Source of the DNA: Rapana venosa
Taxonomy: Eukaryota; Mollusca; Gastropoda; Neogastropoda; Muricidae
NCBI GenBank assembly: GCA_028751875.1
Contig: CM054145.1
Span: forward strand, 46,720,307-46,784,306
Length of the DNA: 64,000 nt
Reading direction: 5' to 3'
How positions within the stretch are numbered: the stretch's first letter is position 1; every line of letters begins with the position of its first letter. The translations under genes and the position numbers were made by a program. Shown in pieces: positions 41,201-53,433 of this stretch. Under the pieces are notes generated by a model. The model saw only the letters and a list, made by a program, of their open reading frames with translations, did not search any database and had not been told where the DNA came from.

Positions 41201-43050
41201 CGGTTGCTCAATGTTGTCCTTATTTCAGGCACCTAAAATATGGGAACAGAATGGACTCGTCCATCAAAAATAATAGTTGTGGAATTTGTTCACACTTTTT
41301 AGAGTCTACAGAATCAGCACAGATGTAGGGCTTGGTTTTATTACTTTAATGTCCAGGCAGTTTTGGGGGTGTTTTTTTATACAGCCATTACTTTTGTCAT
41401 TTTTCACCACACCTCCCCATTGATAACATGATTTTTCAGGTGACATATTTCCTAACAAAAGCAGCAGGTACTTCACAAGGTCTAATGCAAGATGTTGGAG
41501 GAATAGTCATTATTTGTTGATCTCTGTTCATTACTGTTTATTGAAGTTCCTGATTTTAAAATATTCTTTAATACCTTGGTTTTCACATTTATGCACAGTA
41601 AATAAGTACTTACTTGCACAATCACAAGAAAATTCAGGTAGCCAATTAAAAATACCATTTCTTCATTCATATAGCTAAGTTTTCCAATATTGCATAACAA
41701 AAACAATAATATCCCAGAACGACATCATGCCAGAAATGAATTTTAGAGTAAAAAAAAAAAATACTGAAACAGTGTTCAGTATTCACCAGTAGCATGAAAA
41801 CTGGATTTCTAGAATAAGTGGTTGTGTTTGAATCCAGGTAATGATGCTGTCTGTGTTCAGTTTTACAGTTTAGGGGGCTTCAGCTCCTGTTCTTTACTTG
41901 TCTCCTAACTCATCTGCAGTCTAAAAAAGAAAAGAAAAAACCCCCAACAACATGAAAGTGACTTACTGGACACAGAGAAGATTGCAGTCACTTAAAACAC
42001 TTACAAAAGCTTTCCCAACTGCAGTTGATAGAACTGACTTTGTTGAGAGTTGTCGTAGTGTCACGATATGTTTATTATCCTGTTGAATGTGTATAAAGTT
42101 TTACCTCTGGTGATTGTTGTGTTCTAGGATGGTCAACATTGTGAAACCTCATAATGTTCTATATCTGTTGGACGAGTGTGATGAACAATTTATTGAAATG
42201 TTGTGAAAATTTGCATGAATACACCATGAACAGCCAAATAAGAATGGTTCATTGCTTGTACAGTGGTTGTTGTGATATTAATGATAGTGTATGTAAATAA
42301 TCTTGTATCCATAATATTTGTATAAAGTATTTTTACTCCAGATTTTTTCAAACAAAATTTAAGTACATCAAGTAAAATCCAGATTCTTAAGGCTGCAGTC
42401 TGTTAAATAATAATGATAATAATAAAAAGACCATGTTAACATGTTGGTATGTTTGTTAATTAACATAACTGTGGGCGAACTGTTATCTATTTTCAACAAA
42501 TGTAATCAGCTTTGGATTTATAATTTTTTTCTGAAATGTTTTTATGTTTATCATGCAACAGGGTTAAGTGTTGGAGTATAGATGGTTTGTTTGTAAGAAG
42601 GAAACTCTCATGTTAAAATACAGTTGTATTTGCTCAGACACATACATACACACTGTACAAATTTGCAAAGTAGTGCATCTTAGCTATATTGAAATCATAT
42701 ACATGCAAAAGCAACAATTTCCTTTCAGACTTTTTGTGATAGAGCTTACATAGTTCTGTGTTTTTTTCTTCTACCATTTTTCTAGTGCCAGTTTGATATT
42801 GTGCATAATCCTCTCTCTCCACCCCCCCCCCCCCCCCCCCCCCCCCTCCCTCTTCTCTCTCTCTCTCCTCTCTGTTTTTGAAGATAGAGTAGCTGTAATA
42901 GGTTCCTTTGATGTGATATGGTTGTTGTTTTTTGTGTGTTACCAAAGATGTAGATAGCCCCACAAATCTTTTGCATGTAATATTGTTTATGAGCATTTAT
43001 TTGATCTGGTGTTAAAACCTTGTTTTTGAACAATTATAATAATAAAAGAT
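37646..43050 (+). other. Probable long 3' UTR of the TRPA gene
   Basis: About 5.4 kb of AT-rich sequence follows the stop. It has no convincing reading frame and none of the SINE or LINE families that crowd the introns. Candidate polyadenylation signals AATAAA lie at 38729-38734, 42421-42426 and 43041-43046. The only simple repeats seen are an AT/TG run at 38180-38212 and a poly-C at about 42822-42846. That it is transcribed is inference. Confidence 0.5.
43041..43046 (+). terminator. Candidate distal polyadenylation signal
   Basis: AATAAA is followed within about 25 bp by a T/TG-rich stretch (ttttgtgtttgtgttt), the usual downstream element. It marks the point after which dispersed repeats reappear. 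Confidence 0.4.
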
Positions 43051-43774
43051 CAACTCTTTTGTGTTTGTGTTTATTTATCTCTGGAGTTATGTCTTGTGTG
43101 ATGCATAGCATGTGGTTAGACTACCGTGAACAGTTGAATGCAGATGTTAAACTTTTATTCTTCTTCTCCTTTTACACAACTGATAAGGTTTAGTTGGGAA
43201 TCTTTATGTGAACATAAATTATTGTGGCTAGGAATTAAGTTGCATGAACGCACATGAACATGTACGCGTGTGTATGCATGCACATACTCTGTCTCTTACA
43301 CTCTAGCGCTTCCATTCTTTGCCTCTTACACTCGCATGCACATGTGTGCACATGCATGCACACACACTCACACTCGCATCATGCACACACACTTTTGCCT
43401 CTTACATTCAGGCACTTTTGCTCACACATGCTTTGTTGTTTTTTTCCCTCTCATCTACACACACACACACAAACGTATGCATGCATACACACACATGTAC
43501 AGAGTTTGCAATGAAGTCATGTATGATTTAACAAAGAGCTTGACATGCTGCCAACAACTGGTATACTTCCAACAACTTGTATACTATCAGTTAATGCCTC
43601 CCTTCTCTCTCTCTCTTTTTCTGTGTTCCCTGACTGGGTCGGATGCCTAATGCCTGGTCTTCACCTGTGCTTGTAACTTTGCAGGTCTGCCTGCTGGCCT
43701 CTGCCAACACATTCTGACTTTAGAGCATGCTGGGTATGATCATGTTTCCATAACCTGCCAAACACCAACATGAA
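43051..43774. other. Intergenic, CA-rich, no gene seen
   Basis: Interrupted CA/TGCA repeats at 43235-43500; otherwise nothing recognisable. Confidence 0.5.
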
Positions 43775-43839
43775 CTATGGGATCTTTAATGTGCATATTT
43801 GATCTTCGGGATATAGATATATAAGGGAACTGAGGCACC

Positions 43840-44335
43840 AGTAGGTATGCACTTTACATCTCTTTTCTTCATCCTTTCCCGTCATGCCTCTCCCAGGGGA
43901 GGTTTGACACCGATGAGCCCTCTCCATCTCCCTCTGCCCTGAGCTGCCCCTCCCCATCCATGCCCCCTCTCTAAGATCATCTGCAACACAGGCAGCCCAG
44001 GTCTTGCTAGGTCTTCCCTCTGGTCTCCCTCCATCCACTACGAAGTTCATTGCTCTTTTTATGATGTGGTGGTCTGCTTTCCGTTGAACGTGCCCAAACC
44101 AGCGCAGTCTATTGCTACTAGCTACAGACTTCAGATCATCAACCCTGCACATTCTCCATAGTTCTCCATTCGTGATCCTGTCTTCCCATTTGATCTTTGT
44201 CATGTAGCGTAGCATTTGGTTCCCACAGCTCTTCAACAAACGTTTGACGGTTCTTGTGAAAACCCACGTCTCCGAACCATACAGGAGAACAGGTCTAATG
44301 CAGGCCTTGTATATCAGACAGCGTCTCTTAGGAAT
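43840..44335 (-). mobile_element. Non-LTR RT C-terminal fragment, antisense
   Basis: Translates to [40 protein letters not shown] and [20 protein letters not shown], with few disruptions. It is closely related to the fragment at 22165-22607 but better preserved. Confidence 0.85.
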
Positions 44336-44699
44336 GCACTTAACATGAGCTAAAAAAAAAAATGGTGTGGTAGTGAAGCAAGACTTGACACAGAAATGAT
44401 AGTTTTGGAGAAATGAGATCTGACATCACCAGGAAAAAGGACACAATCCGGCTTTGTAATTAAGTGAAAATTTTCTTTTATTTCATGATGCCGTTTTTCT
44501 CTAAAGCATGGTACTCTTCAATCACATCCAAGGTTTCCAAATTGTTATGCATCTCTAAATCATACAAATCATTCATTCATTCATGGAGATTTGATGTGTG
44601 TATTTTCAAATCTAGGTGTGTCTTTTTCATGTATGTACATATTTATGCATGTTAGTATTTATTTACAAGAGAGGCAGCTGCTGTACATTTTTCATATGG

Positions 44700-44710
44700 T
44701 TCATGCAATG

Positions 44711-44745
<35 letters not shown>

Positions 44746-44842
44746 CATGCGTGCGTGTTTGTGTGAGTGTGTCCATGTTGTGTATTGCATATATAGTTTA
44801 TGTATACATATAACACACAGATACATATATCTATATAATGTA

Positions 44843-44876
<34 letters not shown>

Positions 44877-44885
44877 CGTGTGTGT
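44700..44885. repeat. TG and TA microsatellites
   Basis: TG at 44712-44742 and TA at 44833-44872. Confidence 0.9.
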
Positions 44886-45135
44886 TTGAGCCTATGTGAT
44901 GACTGATCATTTACATCATACAACAGTCAACCTTTCCCCAACAGCCTTTAGAAATTATCAGACACTTTCAAGACGCCTTTAGAAATTATCAGACACTTTC
45001 AAGACCTCTTCACCAGAAACTAACATACCACAAATGGCCTCAAGCCGACAGCTTGCCTAATATTCTCTTGGCCCATATTCCTATACAGCTTGCACTGTAG
45101 TCATTCTCTCTACCTCCCTTTTACACACAAAAACA

Positions 45136-45411
45136 GGTAAAGGTGTCCCATAACCTAATGGTTGTAGTGGAGCAAGGCATCAGAGACCTTAGCTTCTCCA
45201 GGGGCCAGCATATTGAGGGCGGCGCCCATCTCTCCCTTGCTGCTTTACCTTCCCTGACCCTATAGAAACATGTACCCATTTACAGCTGGGGGACTGTATT
45301 GAAGCCAAGGCATGCAAGCGATCTCCCATCCAACTGGTAACCATGCTTGATGCTGCTTAACATTGGCTGGGGGAAAGTGAGTGCTCTGACCACTGAGCTA
45401 TCCTGTCCCTA
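45136..45411 (-). mobile_element. SINE family 2 copy, antisense
   Basis: The reverse complement includes GGATAGCTCAGTGGTCAGAG and TGGTTACCAGTTGGATGGGA. The tail on the plus strand is GTGTCCCATAACCTAATGGT. Confidence 0.85.
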
Positions 45412-45782
45412 ATTTACACAATAGGTTATGTCATCAGTAGCACTATAGGTTCTATAATCAGTAGTAATACTTACACAGGAGCTTGTCAAAATGTCTCGCA
45501 TTCACTAACACTTCAAAATATTCTCAATTAATTCGTAGAAATCTCAATGACAACATTAAGTTTTATCCCCTTTTCCCCAAAAAACCCATATTGTACAATC
45601 ACAAAAAAGTAACCCCCCCCCCAAAAAAAAAAAAAAAAAAGGCAAAAGGCAAAAGCTTGGAAGACTCATCAAGAAAGTGTCCAATCACACAAAATGCATA
45701 CAAAAAATACGTAAAGAGTTCTTTCAATCCACAAATTCAGGGAAAGGACAAACCGCGAAACCGTCAGATCCAAAAGCCTCTT

Positions 45783-45893
45783 TCACACATCCCGTTCCCA
45801 TTCGCCTTTCAAAGGATCCGGAATGGGAAACGCCTGTTTCCACGCTTTGACTGTGACTACCATCTTGTCCGTCTTGGTCTTTTTGGATGCTAT
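45783..45893 (-). pseudogene. Out-of-frame C-terminal segment of the MTRES1-like gene
   Basis: Read from 45893, this gives IASKKTKTDKMVVTVKAWKQ and then AFPIPDPLKGEWERDV, ending TGA. KTKTDKMVVTVKAWK matches the KTESEKYRVVLRRWK end of human MTRES1. A one-base loss (or two-base gain) near 45893 would explain it. Error in the sequence or a true frameshift cannot be told apart here. Confidence 0.65.
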
Positions 45894-45979
45894 GTGATGA
45901 CCTTCACTCTCTTCACCACAATGACGTCATCGTCAATCGTACGATCCATGATCAGGTCCACATAGTCGCCTTCCTCCAT
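45890..45979 (-). CDS. MTRES1: MTRES1-like exon 4, apparently cut short
   Basis: 29 codons plus TAG. It encodes MEEGDYVDLIMDRTIDDDVI and then VVKRVKVIT. The acceptor is gacattttcag. Sequence matching the expected C-terminus continues immediately in another frame. Confidence 0.75.
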   Translation of the reverse strand: MEEGDYVDLIMDRTIDDDVIVVKRVKVIT

Positions 45980-47093
45980 CTGAAAATGTCAATTGGATCT
46001 TGAGCAGAAATGAAGTAGTTAAAAACAGTTTTCTCTGTGTGTGTGTAAGTGCGTACTGCGTGCACATGCATGCGTGTGTGTGTGTGTGTGCATGCATGTT
46101 TTATTATTTTTCTTTTTTATTCTTTTATTTCGAGGATAATGGAATAAGCACTCATGTGCTTTTTTTTCCATCCAGTTCTCGTGTGTATGCAGTTTTGCAA
46201 ATTTTGTCATCCGTTCCCACTGGGAATGTGTATATGTATGTGTGTATATATATGTATGTGTGTGTGTGTGCACATGTTTGTAATGCCACCACAAGCAGGC
46301 AGGTGGTGGAGAGCTGATACTGAGGTCGCCATGAAACCTGGACATCCAAGGCCCGCTGAAGCCGAGAGCCCCCTCCCCCTACTCATTTAAAAAAGGAAAA
46401 TGCACAGTGATGATAGCAGCATTGCTGTGAACATCCTAGCACATAGCAGACTATATGACAGGACTGTACTATTTTCTCTTTTCTCTACATTTTGCTTTCT
46501 ATATGGCAGGACTCTACTATTTTCTCTTTTCTCTACATTTTGCTTTTATCAGACTTTTAAGATGTATATTAGTGAGGAACCTGCCAGCAATCCCCAAATC
46601 CAATTAATTAGAAGGCAGTACACTGGGCTAATCACCAGGCCAAAGTGGATGATTTTTGTACACATCTTTGGGGTTTCCATTCTTTAGCTTTCTCTGGACT
46701 TAGCACACTGGACTAAGTAAAGGTAACCAGTATTAACGTGTGTGTGAGTGTGTGTGTGTGAGTGTGTGTGCGCGCGCGTGGGTGTGTGCATGCATGCATG
46801 TGTGTGTGTGTGTGTGTGTATACGTGCCTTTGTGTATGCATGTGCGTGTTAGCGAAATGTTATAAAAATCAGTTACGGCCTAAGCTGCTTACCCGTTTGC
46901 TCTTCTTCAGCAGCCTATCTCCATTGAACCTCACCAGACTTCTGTAGAACATGTCATCCACGCGGCTGTTGACAGACAGCAACAATTATTCATAACAGAA
47001 GACTCATAAATACCGCTGAACAGTATTAAAAAACAATAGCGTAGCATGGAAAGTGTGTGCATAGAACACACACATCCTCACATGCATGCATGC

Positions 47094-47143
<50 letters not shown>

Positions 47144-47232
47144 TCTATCCACTACCATTCCAGGTGTCTGTGTGGCATAAGCATACTATGACTGTAACTA
47201 TGAGTGTGTGTGTGTGATGAGAGAGAGGGCGT

Positions 47233-47263
<31 letters not shown>

Positions 47264-50200
47264 GCATGCATGTGTGCGTGCATGCGTATGTACGTACTTG
47301 TGTGCATGCTTGCATGCATGCATAAATTTATATGTATACATGCCTACATCAGTAGATGTATTGTAATGCAGGCTCTATGTATATGCCTGCTTGTCTATAA
47401 AATTGTCTAACACACATACCCACCATAGTACACATCCCTACGATCTTCAAAATGAATGCATGAACAAATGTGGCTGTCTGTGTGTATATATATAATAATG
47501 TGCTGAGAGCAAATGACAGACTCAGATTGGTAAATCATAACACGATATGATCTTTTACTTTAAAAGGGAATGATAAATCAAGTATTTTTAATCACAAATT
47601 TCTTTTTTTGGATCGTCAATTTCGCAACATTTTCTGACAAAGAGTAGGACAACACCTGTGGCTTACCTTCTGGACATGTCAAGAGCAGAGCTGGCAACTG
47701 CATCAGCTCGTAAAGACTTGATGTGGATCTTTATTTTCCTGAAGTTTAGGGGCGCATCATAGTCTTCGTCATCCAGGTCTTCCAAATCTACTTCCTCTTC
47801 CTGTTGAAAAACATCCTTTAAGCCTTGATGTGAGTAGTTGGGCTTCTCTAGATACTCCCCCTTGTGAATATTGCATCTATCATGGTACTATATAATAATA
47901 CTAATAATATGTGGAATTTATATAGCGCTGAATCTTGTAAAATCAAACAAATCGAAGCGCTTGCACTCAAATCATTTACAAACATGCAACTCTCCTTAAA
48001 CATAATGAACAACATATTTCAAATCCATGCGTGCGCATGCACGTATGCACGCACACACACACACACACACACACTTAGGAGGTGAAGGATGCTGTTGAAA
48101 ATTAAGGACAGATATGAGGGAGAAGTCTCAGGTAGAAAATAAGTGTGTTTTGAGGCTGGATTTGAAGGTATCAAATGAAGGCTTTTGTCGAAGTGAAAGA
48201 GGGAGGTCATTCCAGGTGGATGGACCAGAAATAGAGAAAGCGTGAAGGCCAACAGTGGTTTGTTTGAATCTAGGTGTTCGAAAGCACAAAGTATCTGCGG
48301 CTGAACAAAGGGAACGGGATGGAGTATACTGGTGAAGACAGTTACAGAGATAAGAGGGTGCAGATTTGTGGAGACATTTGAAACAGAGGGTATTGGTCTT
48401 ATACTTCAGTCTTTGTGAGACAGGCAGCCAGTGAAGGGATCGCAGAAGAGGAGTGATGTGTTCAGATTTTTTCTTTCTTAGGACCAGTCAAGCTGCAGAG
48501 TTTTGTATGCGTCGAAGAGAGTGGATGGATGATGCCGGTAGGCCAACCAAAAGAGAATTACAGTAGTCTAAACGTGAGAGAATGAGAGATGTGATAAACT
48601 TGAAAGTTGCATCAGTGGACAGATACTTGCGAATCACGCTTATGCGCCACAATTGATAGTAGCAAGACTGGCAGGTCTGAGTGATTAATTTTTTCATAGA
48701 GAGTGTGTTGTCAAGAACTACTCCTAAATACTTCATAGAGTTGGCCAATGGAACTGACGCATTGCCGAATGCTATTGAAGTTTTTGTGATGGAGGAGAGT
48801 TTATGTTTGGTCCCTATGAGCATGGCTACGGTTTTATCAGCATTAAGTTGCAACTTGTTCTGAGTCATCTAGTTTTGAATGTCTCAAAGGCAGTAGGACA
48901 TATTTGTCAGGAGGGAAGACAAGTTTTCAACAGTATCACTGCACTGAAGCTGAGTGTCATCTGCATAGAAATGATGATCAATATGGTGGTTGTTTATTAT
49001 ATGTGAGAGTGGAGCAGTGTAGAGAGTAAAGATAACAGGGCCCAGGACTGATCCCTGTGGGACTCCACATTCCATTTTGACAGGTTTTGATTGAATTTTG
49101 TTTATAATAACTTTCTGGAATCGGTCTGTGAGGTATGAAGTAAACCAGGTGAGGGCTGTGCCATTAATACCAAACGTATTTTGGAGGCGAGAAAGAAGAA
49201 TTGAGTGATCTATAGTGTCAAAGGCTGCAGATAAGTCAAGAAGAGTGAGGAGGGAGATTTTTCCTGCATCAGAAGCAAGTAGAAGTGTATCTAAAGTGTG
49301 GACTAGGGTGGTTTCGGTGCTGTGGTTGGGGTGATAGGCAGATTGAAAAGGGGGAAGGAGATCATTGGAATGAAGGTGACTGTTGAGCTGTTTGAGAACA
49401 ACTTTTTCTAGTACTTTAGAGACAAATGGTAAGTTTCAGACAGGTCTATGATTCTTTAGAATGTTGGGATCGAGGTCGTGCTTTTTCAGTAGAGGTGTGA
49501 CTATTGCGGTTTTAAGAGCTGATGGAAAATTTCCTGATACAAGAGATGAGTTTACTATTTTAGTGATAATAGGTACCAGTTGTGGAAGGCATTGTGAGAA
49601 AACAGGAGCAGGTATGGGATCAAGGTCACATGATTTTATAGTCATTTCCTTCAGAATTGTCATGATTTCTTTTCACTTGTGGGATGGAAGGAAATGAGAA
49701 GTGCCAGTGAACTGGGGATCAGGAGGTGCAGGCTGGAATTGAGTCTGATCCAGTCTGGAGCGTATGTTGCGGACTTTGAAAAGAAGGCAGAAAAGATGGA
49801 TGGAAGTTCAGACAAGCTGTGGGTGGTAGGCAAAGTAGTTGATTTTGCAGATCCAAGGAGATTTAAGGTGAGGGAAAAAAGAGATTTTATTGATGTAGCA
49901 CAGAGAACTTGGGAAGAGTAGTAGTCTGTCTTTGCTGAATGGATTAAGAGTTTGACTTTGTTTTTGGAAAAGCTGTTTGTTGATTTTGGTTTTTGACTTC
50001 TGCCACTGCCATTCTAGTTGCCAGCATTTGCGCTTTGCTATCAAGATGTCTTGGGTATACCATGGCGCTCACGGTCTGTCAGGGAGGAGATGGTCAGTAG
50101 GAGGTGCATGCTCATCAAGCAGTTGGTGGAGAATAGTGTTATAGTAATCAGAGAGGTCAGTGTGGTCTGAGTTTTGTGAAAAACGTTCAGAAGCTTGTGA

Positions 50201-52538
50201 AGAGAAGGTATGAATGTCTAACTAAGGCCTTAAGATTGTGACGAGTAACATATCTCTTTCTGACAGGTTTTGTGATGTTGAGGTGGAAAAGAATACATTT
50301 ATATGTCATACAGAATGTAAGAAAGAGTTTAAAAATTAAAACAAAAACAAAAGTTACCACCCCCACCCCCCAAATCCCCCCAACAACAACAAAACCCCAA
50401 CTAATCAAGATACACAACACCCCCACATAATAATATCTGGGTGGTTTTTTTTTAAATTCCCTAACTATAAAAGTCCATGTATGTTCTGACTTCTGCCGTT
50501 CCGGAGACTCGGCTATGTTTGTAGTCAATGTATAGACCAATAGTTAAATCCATTTTCATTTCCATCATGTAAAGTTTTATCATGAAATGTTATGCCAAGA
50601 CTAAAAAGGTCATAAACATATTATAGCCATAAATTCACCAGATGTGACTATTATTGTGTCCTCCACCATGAGTTCCAATCAACCATGTTTTCTTTTATGA
50701 ATTATATATATACGCGCCTTGGCTTCAGTACAGTTCCCCCAGTTCACCCAGCTGTAAATGGGTACCTGCCCTCTTTAGGGTCAGGGGAAGGTAAAGCAGC
50801 GAGGGAGAGGAGATGGGCGCCGCCCTCAATATGCTGGCCCTAGAGAAGTGAGGTCTCTGACGCCTCGCTCCCCTACGACCTTATAGGTTATGGGACTCCT
50901 TTACCTCCTTATATATATGTAAACCAATAACAGCAAAATGGAATAATAATAATAATATGAGTAATGATAATGAGATTAAAACCCAACCCAAAACAAAAAC
51001 AAAAAAGACACCACTGAAAAAGTCTTTTTCGCTAATTCACAGCAGTTCTAATTGCAAGTCTTCAAAATATATTCTTGATTAATATGCTCAACAAGACAAT
51101 TTTACAATGATGTAAAATCTGACAGATAAAATTATCTATAGCATTGTAACTGACCATTTCACCAAGCATTTGACATAGTTTACACTCACTATTACACTGA
51201 CAAAATTAATGTATCTGACGTATGATGCTTTTTTTTTCAAAAACTCTTTTTCTTGTTCATGACTGGGAGGGTGTAGGAAACTTGGTACAAACTTGGTATA
51301 CTTTTCCTATCACTATTAAATGGTGGGTGGGTGGGTGTGCGTGCGTGCATGTGTGTGTGTGCATGTGTGTGGTGCATGAATTTACATCCATCATACTAAT
51401 ACTGCCAATGATCTTGACAGCAGCTACTGATTTTCTTTTGTTTAACTTTGTAATTTAAGTTGATTTGCCTAATGGCAGTCATGTTGGTCAAGATATAGTC
51501 CAAGTTAGCTGCATAAAGATATGCTCATGCATACGTCTACTATATAAATTCCATACATTATTATTATTATTATTATTATTATTACTAGTACTACACTTGG
51601 TAAGTTTATTCACCCCACTCCTTTCCTCATCTAACAACAGACTTTGCCATGAAAGGAGACTCAAGTGTCTGACCATGGTTCACTGAAAATTATATATCAG
51701 TTTCTTTTCCATCTCCATATATTTGGTATGATACAGTAACAATTCAAAAAGCCAATGAATCAAGATAAAGACATGTGAAAGAACATGTGGACACTCAACT
51801 CCCCACTGTGGGCATCTCACTGTACCACTTTGGCTCAACGACTAAGCTGTACAAAGAAAAAAGAAAAGCAAAAACCAAAGAGAAGTATTAATCAGTTCAC
51901 TTGTAACATTTTTGAAAGCATTTTCTTTAGGAAGCTTGGAAGTTGTTTTTTGCATTATACAGTACAGTATTGCAGGGTTACTTTCTCAAGTTTCTGGTTG
52001 GTATCCCTACTCTAGTCTAGAGCAGCCCAATAGATAGTGTTTTATGTTTCACTGTCAACTGTTGATTTCCAGACAATCCAGTAGAAATGAGCCTGCACAA
52101 TCACTATGTGTTATGAGATTTGAGATCCAGGCTGTTATGTTGTAAAATGTGTTGAGATTGCTGTCAGCCATGACAAGCTCTAAACATAATCTGCACTCTC
52201 CTTTAAAGGATAAAAAAATCCTCTAAAGTTGGAGTATGGCTGCATATATAGCAAGGTACTTAAAAACAGTCATATGGCAAATTTCAGTCAGTGTGCAATT
52301 TTAATCTCACAGTGATTCCCTGGTGGGATGAGTGAGTCAAGAGTGCACATTCTGGGTGACCCCAAGAGTGTTATTGTTAAGCTGGGAAATGCACAACAAC
52401 AATATATCCAGACTAGATACTTAGTGAGCATAGAATTTAGAGCTAAGTAAAGATACTAGCAGCAGCACATCATGAGAAATAAATTTAATGGTCACTTCTG
52501 GTATTCGATTTGATATGTTGAATTATGGAAAATAGGGA

Positions 52539-52570
<32 letters not shown>

Positions 52571-53433
52571 AACTGTGGCTACTTTGTGATTACAAATTAA
52601 TAAATAGTCTGGGATTTGCCTGGGAGAAAAAGAAAAGAAAAGAAAGACCCCCCACATGCACAAACTCAGAAACTGATAAAGCTCACGTCTGCTAACCAGC
52701 ACAGATATGATTTTCAGTATAAGGGACAGTACAAGGCAAAATGTTGCCTGCAAAACTACTATTAATCAACAACAATAACAACTAGCATTGATGTTAGCCA
52801 AGCCCTGCTTAGCCAGCAACTGAAACTGAACCTCTGAAAAAGGCAGTGTTTTCCAAATATATGTTATTCTGCAAATGCGATTTATATTTTCACTTTGTAC
52901 ACCCTCACAGATCTCTCTCTCTATATATACAAAAGGTGTCTACAACACTCTGTCACTGTACCAAAGATGATGAAGCTGAAGAGCTTAAATTGTCAACTCA
53001 CCTCATCACTGCTGGAGGAGCTGTCGTCATCACTCGATTTCCCTCCAGACTTGTGTCGCACACTCTGCAAACCCTGAGGGTAGATTGATGTGAAAACTGT
53101 ATTCGTTCTATTGAACAGAACGGAATGCACTGAGCTATATGTCAAGCAACCAAATCGCTGTTTAGATGGGCCACTGACTGACGATAGTTGACAGGTGAAA
53201 TTAGGCATGAAACATTTTTGGTGAGAACGATCCTGAACAAGTTGCTTTGGATCATTTTCTTCACCATATTGCATGGAACCATTTCCACAATGTTCGCTTT
53301 GCTGTAAGGTAGTGGAGTACTGCGACATCGCGAGAAGGAAATGCTTCGGGTTTTGATTTTGGCACGTACCCCGGAATACAAATGTTCTTGTCCGAAGAAT
53401 TGAAGCTAGACGTCTCCTTGCTTGCACTGCCAT
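45890..53433 (-). CDS. MTRES1: MTRES1-like (C6orf203-like) mitochondrial S4-domain protein, 4 exons
   Basis: Four minus-strand exons (53433-53002, 47800-47667, 46965-46893, 45979-45890) join in one frame of 242 residues plus stop; human MTRES1 is about 240. The N-terminus MAVQARRRLASILRTRTFVF is arginine-rich and free of acidic residues, like a mitochondrial targeting peptide. A poly-acidic stretch (SSDDDSSSSSDE, EEEVDLEDLDDED) follows. The S4-type RNA-binding region has KIKIHIKSLRADAVASSALD, RSRVDDMFYRSLVRFNGDRL and EEGDYVDLIMD. MTRES1 is a mitochondrial RNA-binding factor linked to maintenance of mtDNA transcription and to mitoribosome rescue. The frame ends early at VKVIT, and the matching C-terminus lies in another frame (45893-45783). 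A LINE sits in intron 1. Confidence 0.82.
46110..46265 (-). mobile_element. SINE family 1 fragment fused to TG/TA repeats, antisense
   Basis: TTATTTCGAGGATAATGGAA and GCAGTTTTGCAAATTTTGTC, then TATG repeats. Confidence 0.7.
46448..46555. repeat. ~53-bp tandem duplication
   Basis: CTATATGACAGGACTGTACT and CTATATGGCAGGACTCTACT, each followed by ATTTTCTCTTTTCTCTACAT. Confidence 0.9.
46735..47285. repeat. TG and CA microsatellites around MTRES1-like exon 3
   Basis: TG at 46738-46835, CA at 47097-47140, TG at 47203-47265. Exon 3 lies between the first two. Confidence 0.9.
46893..46965 (-). CDS. MTRES1: MTRES1-like exon 3 (S4 core)
   Basis: 73 nt, phase 2 to phase 0. It encodes RVDDMFYRSLVRFNGDRLLK and then KSKR, collinear with KVEDAFYKGELRLNGEKLWK of the human protein. 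The acceptor is ctgtcaacag and the donor CGG|gtaagc. Confidence 0.87.
47667..47800 (-). CDS. MTRES1: MTRES1-like exon 2 (start of S4 region)
   Basis: 134 nt, phase 0 to phase 2. The acceptor is tgttttcaacag and the donor AGAAG|gtaagc. It encodes EEEVDLEDLDDEDYDAPLNF and then RKIKIHIKSLRADAVASSAL. Confidence 0.85.
47886..50310 (-). mobile_element. LINE (non-LTR retrotransposon), antisense, in MTRES1-like intron 1
   Basis: Minus-strand frames read [75 protein letters not shown] and HHFYADDTQLQCSD, then [20 protein letters not shown]. It ends at 47886-47960 with the TATATAAATTCCA-type tail. Several stops and frameshifts make it inactive. It is longer than the copy at 7860-9254 and the same family. 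Confidence 0.9.
50714..50908 (+). mobile_element. SINE family 2, 5'-truncated copy
   Basis: CGCGCCTTGGCTTCAGTACA to TTATAGGTTATGGGACTCCT. Confidence 0.85.
51537..51590 (+). mobile_element. LINE 3'-tail fragment
   Basis: TATATAAATTCCATACATTA then (ATT)n. Confidence 0.7.
52200..52405 (+). repeat. Dispersed repeat 'family 9' with ACA-type tail
   Basis: Shares ATGGCTGCATATATAGCAAG, TCTCACAGTGATTCCCTGGT and GCTGGGAAATGCACAACAAC with 57428-57630. Confidence 0.7.
52535..52565. repeat. TG microsatellite
   Basis: Pure TG run of about 26 bp. Confidence 0.9.
53002..53433 (-). CDS. MTRES1: MTRES1-like exon 1
   Basis: 144 codons from ATG (53433-53431) to GATGAG|gtgagt. It holds the presumed targeting peptide, a poorly conserved middle and the start of the acidic stretch (SVRHKSGGKSSDDDSSSSS). 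The start is the first ATG in this frame, but a longer overlapping frame starts upstream at 53713. Confidence 0.72.

Noticed and set aside
45483..45965. 160-codon plus-strand frame
   Set aside because: Its 3' half is antisense to the MTRES1-like exon 4 and the remainder has A-runs; no splice or homology support.
48488..49663. Functional reverse transcriptase gene
   Set aside because: The frames are parts of one LINE split by stops and frameshifts; it sits inside an intron as an inactive copy.
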